A stretch of 64,000 nt of DNA from DATLGB01 sp037724045 (GTDB taxonomy: Bacteria; Actinomycetota; Thermoleophilia; Solirubrobacterales; Solirubrobacteraceae): assembly GCA_037724045.1 (NCBI GenBank), contig JBBJOW010000018.1, positions 1-64,000 on the forward strand, given 5' to 3'. The stretch's first letter is position 1. Each line of letters opens with the position of its first letter. The notes beneath the pieces were generated by a model. That model was given only the letters and a program-made list of their open reading frames with translations. It was not told the DNA's origin and did no database searches. A program made the translations under genes and the position numbers. Of the stretch, positions 26,020 through 33,728 are shown one piece after another.

Positions 26020-27053
26020 CCGCACAACCTAATCAAGGCCTCGACGACGCGCTCCCCTGCGCGCCCGTCGCCGTACAGCGCGGCCCGCTCGGGCGGCGGT
26101 GTGCGGGAGAGGGCGGCGAGGGCGGCGCCCGCGTCGAGATCGACGAGCGTGTTCCAGCCGGCGTCGACCGTCTCCGTCCACTCCGTCGTGTCGCGCAGCG
26201 TCACGCACGGGACGCCGGCCAGGTACGCCTCCTTCTGGACGCCGCCGGAGTCCGTCAGCACTGCGCGCGCGTGGCGGACGTAGCCCGTGAAGTCGAGGTA
26301 GCCAAGCGGGCCGAGCAGTGTGGTGCCCGCCGCCAGCCGCTCGAGCAGGCCCGCCGTTTCGAGGCGCGCGCGGGTACGCGGGTGCAGCGGGAAGACGACC
26401 GGGCCGGGGACGGCGAGCAGGAGCTCGACCAGCATGGCCAGGCGGGCGGGGTCGTCGACGTTGCCGGCCCGGTGCGCGGTGACGAGCACGTAATCCTCGA
26501 AGTCGGGCTCGGGCACCCGCTCGGCGACCAGCCGGGCCACATCGACCATGACGTCTCCCACGACCTCGATCCGGCCGGCGACCCGCTCGGCGCGCAGGTT
26601 CGCCGCCGGAGCGTCGGCGGGGCACAGCAGGAGGTCGGAGGCGTGGTCGGTGAGCACGCGGTTGAGCTCCTCGGGCATCGCGCGGTCGAAGGAGCGCATC
26701 CCCGCTTCGACGTGGGCGACCGGCACCCGCACCTGCGCGGCGGCGAGCGCTCCCGCGAGCGTCGAGTTGGTGTCGCCGTAGACGAGCACGGCGTCCGGCG
26801 CCTCGGCGATCAGCAGCGCGCCCAGCGCGCTCAGCATGCAGGCGGTCTGCTCGGTGTTGGAGCCCCGGCCGAGGTCGAGCCGGTGCTCGGGTCGCGGCAG
26901 CCCGAGCTCGTCGAAGAAGACCCGCGACATGTCGTCGTCGTAATGCTGGCCCGTGTGGACCATCACCTCCGTCGCGACCGCGCGCAGGCGGTCCGAGACC
27001 GCAGCCGCCTTGACGAACTGCGGCCGGTTACCGATGACGGTGAGGACCCGCAC
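26016..27053 (-). CDS. wecB: UDP-N-acetylglucosamine 2-epimerase (non-hydrolysing)
   Basis: 345 residues with the family signatures GNRPQFVKAAAV, TGQHYDDDMS, YGDTNSTLAGA, HVEAGMRSFDRAMPEE and TDSGGVQKEA. It interconverts UDP-GlcNAc and UDP-ManNAc, or the corresponding diamino sugar acid in WbpI-like members. It follows the class IV aminotransferase directly (stop and start adjacent) and overlaps the WlbA-like gene. Operon context favours the WbpI-like role, but sequence alone does not separate the two. Confidence 0.9.
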   Translation of the reverse strand: MRVLTVIGNRPQFVKAAAVSDRLRAVATEVMVHTGQHYDDDMSRVFFDELGLPRPEHRLDLGRGSNTEQTACMLSALGALLIAEAPDAVLVYGDTNSTLAGALAAAQVRVPVAHVEAGMRSFDRAMPEELNRVLTDHASDLLLCPADAPAANLRAERVAGRIEVVGDVMVDVARLVAERVPEPDFEDYVLVTAHRAGNVDDPARLAMLVELLLAVPGPVVFPLHPRTRARLETAGLLERLAAGTTLLGPLGYLDFTGYVRHARAVLTDSGGVQKEAYLAGVPCVTLRDTTEWTETVDAGWNTLVDLDAGAALAALSRTPPPERAALYGDGRAGERVVEALIRLCG

Positions 27054-27836
27054 TCAGAGGGTCTGGGCGAGGTGCTCGGCGAACGCTCGCTGGACGCTCT
27101 CGGTCACCGGCCCGGGCGCATGGGGCAGCGGGCGCCCGTCGATCTCGGCGATCGGCAGCGCCTCGCGCAGGCTCGAAGCGATGAATGCCTCCTCGGCGGA
27201 CGGGAGGTCGTCGAGCGTGGTCACCTGCTCTTGGGCGTCGGTGATCTCCAGGATCTTCTCGCGCGTGATGGAGCGCAGGATGCGGTCGCTCAGCGGCGGT
27301 GTCAGCAGCTTGCCGTCGCGCACCCAGAAGAACGTCCACGTCGGCCCCTCGAGCACCCGCCCGTGGGGGGTGACGAACAGCGCCTCGTGCGCGCCCTGCT
27401 CCTTGGCGACGCGCCCCGCGAGCATGTTCGCGCCGTAGGACAGCGTCTTGAGCCCGTCCAGGATGCGACCGGGGGAGAAGGTCACCGTGACGACCTTCGC
27501 CGTCCCCGGGGTCTGGGGCAGGGGCTCCACGATCGCGATGCGCCGGCCCCCGCGGGTCACGACGAGGCGTAGCAGCGCGTCGGCGGGGCCGACCTCCTCG
27601 AGGAGCGCGTCCACCTCGCGCCGCAGCGCGACGATGTCGATCTCCAGCCGGATGCCTTCGAGGCTCTGCTGCAGGCGCGTGTAGTGGTCCTCGAGCGCGA
27701 ACGGGCGGCCGTCGTAGAGCCGAACGACCTCGAAGGCGCCGTCACCGCGCAGCAGGCCTTCGTCGGTGATCGAGATGCGGGACTCCTGGGGCGGCGCGAT
27801 CGTGCCGTCAACCGATGCGAGGTAGGTGGTGCTCAC
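27054..27836 (-). CDS. Class IV PLP aminotransferase / aminodeoxychorismate lyase-like
   Basis: 260 residues of fold type IV, whose members include 4-amino-4-deoxychorismate lyase, branched-chain and D-amino acid aminotransferases. LLRGDGAFEVVRLYDG, the LKTLSYGANMLAGRVAKEQGAHEALF region in pieces, and ITREKILE are family-like. Length and the N-terminus fit an ADC lyase (pabC) as well as an aminotransferase, so the substrate is left open. The GTG start lies 7 bases after a TAGGCT hexamer. It heads the sugar-nucleotide operon, but its product may be unrelated to that pathway. Confidence 0.75.
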   Translation of the reverse strand: MSTTYLASVDGTIAPPQESRISITDEGLLRGDGAFEVVRLYDGRPFALEDHYTRLQQSLEGIRLEIDIVALRREVDALLEEVGPADALLRLVVTRGGRRIAIVEPLPQTPGTAKVVTVTFSPGRILDGLKTLSYGANMLAGRVAKEQGAHEALFVTPHGRVLEGPTWTFFWVRDGKLLTPPLSDRILRSITREKILEITDAQEQVTTLDDLPSAEEAFIASSLREALPIAEIDGRPLPHAPGPVTESVQRAFAEHLAQTL

Positions 27837-27843
27837 CTCCGGC

Positions 27844-27849
27844 AGCCTA
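27844..27849 (-). promoter_or_regulatory. Putative -10 element (TAGGCT), minus strand
   Basis: It ends 7 bases before the GTG of the class IV aminotransferase and overlaps the oppositely oriented TACGCT of ynfA. The two divergent genes are separated by only 27 bases. Confidence 0.5.
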
Positions 27850-27853
27850 CGCT
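27848..27853 (+). promoter_or_regulatory. Putative -10 element (TACGCT) for the ynfA-like gene
   Basis: It ends 10 bases before GTG 27864 and shares two bases with the opposing hexamer, so the two promoters cannot be fully occupied at once. Confidence 0.45.
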
Positions 27854-27863
27854 CGGCGGCACC

Positions 27864-28193
27864 GTGACCGCGCGCTCCGTCCTGCTCTTCGTCGTCGCAG
27901 CGGTCGCCGAGATCGGCGGCGCCTACCTGATGTGGCAGGCCATCAAGGAGGGCCGCGGGGTGCTCTTCGGTCTCGCGGGCGCGGTCGCGCTGACCGGCTA
28001 CGGCGCGGTCGCCGCGCTGCAGCCCGACGGGCAGTTCGGCCGCGTGCTCGCGGCTTACGGCGGGGTGTTCATCGTCGGCTCCCTGCTGTGGGGCATGGCT
28101 TTCGACGGCTTCCGGCCCGACCGCTTCGACGTCGCGGGCGCGGCGGTCTGCCTGCTCGGCGTCGCGGTGATCATGTACGGACCTCGAGGATGA
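27864..28193 (+). CDS. ynfA: YnfA/UPF0060 family small membrane protein
   Basis: 109 residues with four membrane helices. VAEIGGAYLMWQAIKEGRG and the FDGFRPDRFDVAGAAVCLLGVAVIMY end (in pieces) match the UPF0060 family, related to small multidrug-resistance transporters of the DMT superfamily. The physiological substrate is unknown. GTG 27864 is fixed by the N-terminal helix. The last 23 bases overlap the decayed dinB on the other strand. Confidence 0.88.
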   Translation: MTARSVLLFVVAAVAEIGGAYLMWQAIKEGRGVLFGLAGAVALTGYGAVAALQPDGQFGRVLAAYGGVFIVGSLLWGMAFDGFRPDRFDVAGAAVCLLGVAVIMYGPRG

Positions 28194-28978
28194 GCTGGCC
28201 GGCGGCGGCTGGCTCGTCCAGGTTCGTGACCGTGATGCCGACCAAGGTGAGCCCGCGGCGCGCCGCGGCCGGCATGACCTCGGCGAGCAGGTCCCGGGCC
28301 GCGGTCAGCAGCGTCGGCGCCGCGGCGGTGGCGACCGGCAGCGTCTGCGACCGCGTCGCGCGCGTGGCGTAGTCCTCGTAGCGCAGCCGCAGCACCACCG
28401 TGCGCCCGACCCGCTCGGCCTTCTGCATGCGCGCGCTCACCCGCCCGACCACGCGAGCGAGGGCGTCGTCGAGCGCCGCCGGCGAGTGCTGCGGCCCTCC
28501 CTGGGCCGACTGCGCACCGAAGGAGCGCCGGCCGCGCCGGGCGCGCGGACTTCATCTCGACGTTCTGCGCGAGCGCGAACACCGTCTTGCCCGGACCGCG
28601 CCCGAGGATGGCGACGAGCTCCATCTCGGACAGGTCGGCGAGGCGCCGACCGTTCGCAGACCCTGCGCGTGGAGCTTGTCCGCGCTGCTCGGCCCGAGGC
28701 CCCAGAGCTTGCCCAGCGCGAGTGGGTGCAGGAACGCCTCCTCGTCCTCGGGCTCCACGATCGTGAGACCATCGGGCTTGGCCGCCGCGCCCGCCATCTT
28801 CGCCACCAACCGGGTCCGCCCACCGCCGACGCTGATCGGCAGCCCGACGCGCTCGCGCACGCCGCTGCGGATCGCCGCCCCAATCTCCGAGGGTGTCCGC
28901 GTCGAGACCGCCGATGTCCAGAAACGCCTCGTCGACGAAGAAGGCGTCCAGGTCGGCGTGCAAGAGCGGGACTGGCAT
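28171..28978 (-). pseudogene. Decayed DNA polymerase IV (dinB) pseudogene
   Basis: Pieces of a Y-family polymerase appear in order but in different frames. LLHADLDAFF runs straight into VDEAFLDIGGLDADT, so about 80 residues of the palm/fingers are missing. A frameshift follows before EIGAAIRSGVRERVGLPISVGG and FLHPLALGKLWGLGPSSADK. A second precedes LADLSEMELVAILGRGPGKTV, and a third precedes the little-finger part VGRVSARMQKAERVGRTVVLRL...GLTLVGITVTNL. A deletion plus at least three shifts makes a functional polymerase very unlikely. A single sequencing error would not explain it. Confidence 0.85.
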
Positions 28979-29011
28979 CGAACGTATGTTCGCATGTCGG
29001 TCGGCGGAAGG

Positions 29012-30052
29012 CTACGGGCAGGCGGCCTCGCGCACGTCCGCGGCGAACGCGTCGACGTCCGCCTCAGTGGTGTCCCATGAGGTCATCCAGCGCACCTCGC
29101 CGGTGCGCTCGTCCCAGACGTAGAAGCGCCAGTCGCGCTGCAGCCGCTCGGTCGCCGCCGGGTCGAGCACAGCGAAGACCGCGTTGGCCTGCGGGCGCTG
29201 GGTGACCATGACGCCGGGGGCGCCGTCGACGGCGTCGGCGAGCCGTGCGGCCATCGCGTTGGCGTGCGCGGCGGCGCGCTCGGCGAGGTCGCCCGCCAGC
29301 AGCGCGTCGAACTGGGCGCCGAGGAAGCGCTGCTTGGAGCTGAGCTGACTGAGCTGCTTGCGGATCCAGCGCGCGGGGTGGGTGGGGCCGTGTTCACCAG
29401 GCCCCAGAAACACGGCGGCCTCCGCGCCGAGCAGCCCGATCTTCGTCCCGCCGAGCGACAGTGCGTCGACCCCGGCGTCGGTGATCATCTCGCGCAGGCT
29501 CGCGCCCGCCGCGACGGCACCGTTGAAGATGCGCGCGCCGTCGACGTGCAGCAGCAGGTCGTGCGTGTGCGCGAAGTCGGCCAGCGCGCGGATCTCGGCG
29601 ACGGAGTAGACCGTCCCCAGCTCCGTGCTCTGGGAGATGGAGATGACGCGCGCCTGGGCGGCGTGCTCGTCGCCGACGCGGACGACCTGGTCGGCGCACA
29701 GCTGCGGCGTGAGCTTGCCGTCGGGCGTCGCGACGGGCAGGAGCTTCACCCGAGCGAGCATCTCGGGCGCAGCCGCCTCGTCCACGTTGAGGTGCGACGT
29801 CCGCGCGCAGATGACCGCTTCCCATGAGCGGCACAGGCCCGCGAGGCAGATCACGTTGGCGCCGGTGCCGTTGAAGACCAGCAGCGCTTCGGCGTCCTCC
29901 CCCAGGCGGGCACGGATCGCCGCACGGGCGCGCTCGGTCCATGGGTCGGCGCCGTAGGACACCGCGTGGTCGACGTTCGCAGCCACGACCGCGGCCAGGA
30001 CCTCCGGGTGAGCGCCGGCGTGGTTGTCGGAGGCGAAGCCGCGCGGGTGCAT
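29012..30052 (-). CDS. Low-specificity threonine aldolase / beta-eliminating lyase
   Basis: 346 residues of PLP fold type I. FASDNHAGAHPEV opens the protein. NGTGANVICL, LHVDGARIFN and the PLP-binding K204 in LGGTKIGLLG are as in threonine aldolases, which split L-threonine or L-allo-threonine into glycine and acetaldehyde. Close relatives include other beta-eliminating lyases. ATG 30052 lies 7 bases after a TAGCTT hexamer and is preferred to a TTG three codons upstream. It appears monocistronic. Confidence 0.88.
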   Translation of the reverse strand: MHPRGFASDNHAGAHPEVLAAVVAANVDHAVSYGADPWTERARAAIRARLGEDAEALLVFNGTGANVICLAGLCRSWEAVICARTSHLNVDEAAAPEMLARVKLLPVATPDGKLTPQLCADQVVRVGDEHAAQARVISISQSTELGTVYSVAEIRALADFAHTHDLLLHVDGARIFNGAVAAGASLREMITDAGVDALSLGGTKIGLLGAEAAVFLGPGEHGPTHPARWIRKQLSQLSSKQRFLGAQFDALLAGDLAERAAAHANAMAARLADAVDGAPGVMVTQRPQANAVFAVLDPAATERLQRDWRFYVWDERTGEVRWMTSWDTTEADVDAFAADVREAACP

Positions 30053-30059
30053 CGCACCC

Positions 30060-30065
30060 AAGCTA
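30060..30065 (-). promoter_or_regulatory. Putative -10 element (TAGCTT) for the threonine aldolase
   Basis: It ends 7 bases before ATG 30052 on the minus strand, with no ribosome-binding site between. This is a leaderless-type arrangement. Confidence 0.5.
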
Positions 30066-30078
30066 CGACGCGACGACG

Positions 30079-30186
30079 GTGATCGCGGCGCACAAGCGTC
30101 ACGACGTTCGTGACGCCGATCCGGCCTGGTCGAGCCGGGAACTCGAGGCCGCGCTGCGCGGCGGGTACCGCAAGGTCGGAGTCTGA
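30079..30186 (+). CDS. Possible microprotein, 35 aa
   Basis: A GTG-started frame between the divergent threonine aldolase and the convergent AfsR-like gene. Third codon positions are mostly G/C, and the product (VIAAHKRHDVRDADPAWSS plus ELEAALRGGYRKVGV) is hydrophilic and plausible. There is no visible ribosome-binding site and no recognisable homologue. The stop lies 4 bases before the end of the AfsR-like gene on the other strand. It may equally be chance. Confidence 0.25.
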   Translation: MIAAHKRHDVRDADPAWSSRELEAALRGGYRKVGV

Positions 30187-30190
30187 GCGG

Positions 30191-33100
30191 TCAGTCGTCG
30201 ATTCGCGCGTGCGCTGCCGCGAATGACTCAACGCTGCGCGCAACGCCGAGCAGGCCGAGCGCACGTGCCTGCGTGCATGTCGCCTCGCGCAGCACCGTGG
30301 CCTCGACCTCCTCGCCGGCGGCGGTCAGGGCGGCGCTGCGCGCGAAGGCCACGTCGAGCGCCAGCAGCGGTGGGGCATCGGCACCCGCGCTCGCGGCTGC
30401 GGCCTCGGCCAGCGCGCGAGCCCGGTCGGCATCCCCGAGCGCCGCGGCGATCCTCGCCCTGCGCGCGTCGACCAGGCCGTGGATCATGCCGCAGTAGTGC
30501 TGCACGACGAGCGTGCCCGCACGCTCACCGAGCGCGGCATCGAAGGCCCGGAGCACCGGCTCGGCCGCCCCGGACAGAACAGCGGCATCGGCGAAGTACG
30601 AGCACGCGGCCCCACGGTTCGGATCGACCAGCGCGTCCAACCCGTAGGCGATCATTCGATCGAGGAGGGCGAGGGCTGTGGCACGGTCCCCGACAACCGC
30701 GGCGCAGTAAGCGACCCCAGCGGACCACCCGGGTATGGTGGCGCCTTGTGCGACGTAGGCTGCGGTGGCCGCGCCCGCTTCCTCGTTGCGTCCCCCGGCG
30801 ATCGCGAGCGAAAGCCACTGCGTGGCCAACGCAGCCTGCACCACCTGGTCATCGCCGAGCCTCGCGGCGAGGGCGTCGGCGGCGCGGAGTTGCGCCTCGG
30901 CGTGATCCAATCGCCCGTCGAGCAGCTCGAACGATGGCCGCGCCATCGCCTGCGCCCAGCGGTTGTAGGGCACGCGCGCGGCCGTCGCCGCGACCTCCCA
31001 CTCCGCGAGTTCTCGGCGGGCGGCGCCCAATTGGACGGCCTCCAATCGATCGCTGGTTCGCAGCATCCGCGCATGCAACGCCAGCTCCGTGCGGCCGGCG
31101 GTGCGCGCCAGGACCATCGCTTCGTCGACGAGCCCCATCCGGGCCGCCGGGTCAGCCAGGAAGACCGACGCGGTGTGCGCGGCCATCAGGACCTCAGCGG
31201 TCACGCCCGGATCACCGCTCGCCCGCGCCAGCCCGAGCGCCTCGGCAATGAGGTCGTCGCGCCGCCCGCGCGGCCCCTCCAGGAGCAGTCCGGCCAGGCG
31301 CCCCGCGAGGCGCGCACGCACGACGCCGTCCGCGAGCGTCGAGGCCGCCAGACCCTCCTCCACCAGGGCCACGAGCTCCGGATCGTTCAGTGCAGTGCCG
31401 AGCCGGTGCCCGGGCGCATCGGCAGCGATCTGCGCGACCAGGTCGGCGCGACCGAGCGCCCGCGCGCGACGTTGCGCCTCCCGCATCGCGGCGAGGCCGG
31501 CCGTGAGGCGGCTCGCTGCGTTGTGCGCGCGCCCACACAGCGCGAGCAACTCCACCTCCCGTGCCGGCTCGGCGCCGGCGAGATGCGCGAGCGCCCGCTC
31601 CGCGTGTGACACCGCGTCCTCGGCGGCCAGCAGGTCGAGCGCCCGCTCGGCGGCCCGCTGCTCCCAGGTCGCCGCGCGCGCCCGGGCCAGGCCGGTGCCA
31701 CCAAGGCCCCAATGTGCGGCGATCGTCGCGGGCGCTCCACCGGCGGCCTCGTGCGCCCGAGCCAGGCGCCGATGGAGGTCGGCCCGCTCGGCAGAGCCGA
31801 GTCGGGCGACGAGCGCCTCGCGCACCGACGTGTGCACGACATCGGTTCCTGCCGCCAGGAGTCCGGCGTCCCGGGCGCGATCCAGCGCCCGAACGGCGCG
31901 CTCCAGCGACAGCCCGGCGGCTTCGGCCAGCACGTCGATGCTGGCCCCCGTGTCGTCGAGAGCCGCGGCGCGCATGAGCGGCGCGGCGTCCTCACCAGCC
32001 CAGGCGATGAGCGCCCCCACGGCGGCTTCGAGATCCTCAGGGTGCCCTCCGGCCGCCAGCGCGGCCCGCACGAGGAGCGGCGTCCCGCCGGTCTGCGCAA
32101 GGAGGTCGTGCGTCAGCGCCAGGCTGGCCGCGGCATCGAGCTCGGGACGGCTGTGCCCGACCATCTGCAAGATCGATTCGGCGCCCAGCGCGTCGAGTGT
32201 CGTCGGGTGGACCCCGCCGGTTCCGGCCGCGGCGAGAAGCGTCGCCGCGTTCTCGGCCTGTGGCCGGGCTGTCACGATCAGCGCGAGCCCGACCACGGCG
32301 TCGGTGGCCAGGAGCTGGGCGATGAGCGCGAGGCTCGACGGGTCCAGGCTCTGCACATCGTCGACGACCAGAAGCGTCCCGCCGCCAGAGTCCGCCGCAT
32401 CCAGGAGCGTGCAGATCGCCTCGAAGATACGAAAGCGCTCGGTGTCCGGGGAGAGGTGGTCGCGACGTCCGTTGACGTCCGCACGGAAGACGGCGAGTCC
32501 GGGGAGCAACGCGGCGAGGTCCCCCGCGAGGTCACCGAGCAGGGCGCGCAGATCAGCCGCATCGTTGTGGCGGACGACGGGACGCAGCGCCCCGGCGAGC
32601 GCGGCGAACGGCCCGGACCACACGCTCGTGCCGCGCGCCAGCAGGACGGTGGCGCCGGCCGCGTGCGCCGAGCGCGCCAGTGCTGCCGCGACGTGGGTCT
32701 TCCCGATGCCCGGCGGCCCTTCGAGGAGCACGAAGCGACGCGCGTCGAGCGCGGCGCGGGCGTCGGCGATTTCGTCGTCGCGGCCGAACAGCGGCGCGCC
32801 GGCCACGACCCTCAGTGTCTCGGGCAACGGCGGGGTGCGCATCGCCGGCGCTCCGTCCTCGGCAAGGAGACGGGCGTGCCGCTCGCGGAGTGCCGCGCTC
32901 GGCGCCATCGCGAAGTCGTCGCGCAGCCGGCAGCGCAGCCGGTCGTAGGCGGCGACCGCGGCGGCACCGTCCCCCTGCTCCACCAACACGTCCATCAAGA
33001 GCGCCGTGGGCTGCTCGGCGTGCGGAGTCAGGGCGACCAGCGTCCGCGCGGCGGCGGCGGCCCCGCCGGTGGCGTCCGCGCTCGCGCCGGGCACCAGGCC

Positions 33101-33631
33101 TGCCTGCCCGACGAGCGTGAGCGCCTCGGCGCGACGCTCGCGCAGGGCGGCACGCTCGGCGTCCACCCACGCGTGGCGACAGCCCGGGGCGAGGTCACCC
33201 ATCAGGGCACGGGACGCCGCGGCTGCGAGCTTCGCCCGGTCCTGCTCGTCGTCGGCCGTGCGTGCCGCGTCGAGCAGCGCCAGTCCGGTGTGGACATCGA
33301 CCCGGACGAGGTCGGGATCGAGGCGCACCTGGCCGCGGCCGCTCACCGGTCCGACGATGCGCCGCAGCCGCGAGAGCAGGGGGTCGAGCGCCTGGGAGCC
33401 GCCGGCCGGCGGCGCCTCGGGCCACAGGAGCTCCAGAAGCTCGTCGCGGGTGGCCCCGCGTTCGCCGCGAACCCCGAGAACGACGAGCAGCACGAGCAGC
33501 CGGCCACGAGCGGGAACCACGACCCCGTCGAGCGTGCATTCACCGCACAGCTGCAGTTTCTTCGTCGGACCGAGGCCCGCGGATGAAGCTCCGTTCACGC
33601 TGGCCCACCGCCCATGCTGGCATGATGGCAC
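30191..33631 (-). CDS. AfsR/SARP-type regulator with BTAD and AAA-like ATPase domains
   Basis: 1,146 residues (1,135 if GTG 33598 is used). A winged-helix OmpR-like domain (about 20-105) is followed by a bacterial transcriptional activation domain (about 110-265). An ATPase domain has Walker A EGPPGIGKTH (about 305-315) and Walker B TLLVVDDVQ (about 420). A long Ala/Leu-rich TPR-like helical repeat region reaches the C-terminus, with no LuxR-type helix-turn-helix at the end. Such proteins activate secondary-metabolism or stress operons on a nucleotide and ligand cue. No biosynthetic cluster is next to it, so its target is not evident. Confidence 0.85.
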   Translation of the reverse strand: MPSCQHGRWASVNGASSAGLGPTKKLQLCGECTLDGVVVPARGRLLVLLVVLGVRGERGATRDELLELLWPEAPPAGGSQALDPLLSRLRRIVGPVSGRGQVRLDPDLVRVDVHTGLALLDAARTADDEQDRAKLAAAASRALMGDLAPGCRHAWVDAERAALRERRAEALTLVGQAGLVPGASADATGGAAAAARTLVALTPHAEQPTALLMDVLVEQGDGAAAVAAYDRLRCRLRDDFAMAPSAALRERHARLLAEDGAPAMRTPPLPETLRVVAGAPLFGRDDEIADARAALDARRFVLLEGPPGIGKTHVAAALARSAHAAGATVLLARGTSVWSGPFAALAGALRPVVRHNDAADLRALLGDLAGDLAALLPGLAVFRADVNGRRDHLSPDTERFRIFEAICTLLDAADSGGGTLLVVDDVQSLDPSSLALIAQLLATDAVVGLALIVTARPQAENAATLLAAAGTGGVHPTTLDALGAESILQMVGHSRPELDAAASLALTHDLLAQTGGTPLLVRAALAAGGHPEDLEAAVGALIAWAGEDAAPLMRAAALDDTGASIDVLAEAAGLSLERAVRALDRARDAGLLAAGTDVVHTSVREALVARLGSAERADLHRRLARAHEAAGGAPATIAAHWGLGGTGLARARAATWEQRAAERALDLLAAEDAVSHAERALAHLAGAEPAREVELLALCGRAHNAASRLTAGLAAMREAQRRARALGRADLVAQIAADAPGHRLGTALNDPELVALVEEGLAASTLADGVVRARLAGRLAGLLLEGPRGRRDDLIAEALGLARASGDPGVTAEVLMAAHTASVFLADPAARMGLVDEAMVLARTAGRTELALHARMLRTSDRLEAVQLGAARRELAEWEVAATAARVPYNRWAQAMARPSFELLDGRLDHAEAQLRAADALAARLGDDQVVQAALATQWLSLAIAGGRNEEAGAATAAYVAQGATIPGWSAGVAYCAAVVGDRATALALLDRMIAYGLDALVDPNRGAACSYFADAAVLSGAAEPVLRAFDAALGERAGTLVVQHYCGMIHGLVDARRARIAAALGDADRARALAEAAAASAGADAPPLLALDVAFARSAALTAAGEEVEATVLREATCTQARALGLLGVARSVESFAAAHARIDD

Positions 33632-33728
33632 TCGTCCACCGTCGTGCCAGCAGGAGTGTCCGTCGATCGGAGGTGCCGCGTCGAGCCGCTACGGCCCCGC
33701 ACTCACCTCCATCCGGGCCTCTGTCGGC

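Noticed and set aside
31089..32948. 619-codon Ala/Arg/Ser-rich plus-strand frame opposite the AfsR-like gene
   Set aside because: Shadow; the composition is that of an antisense reading of a GC3-rich gene.
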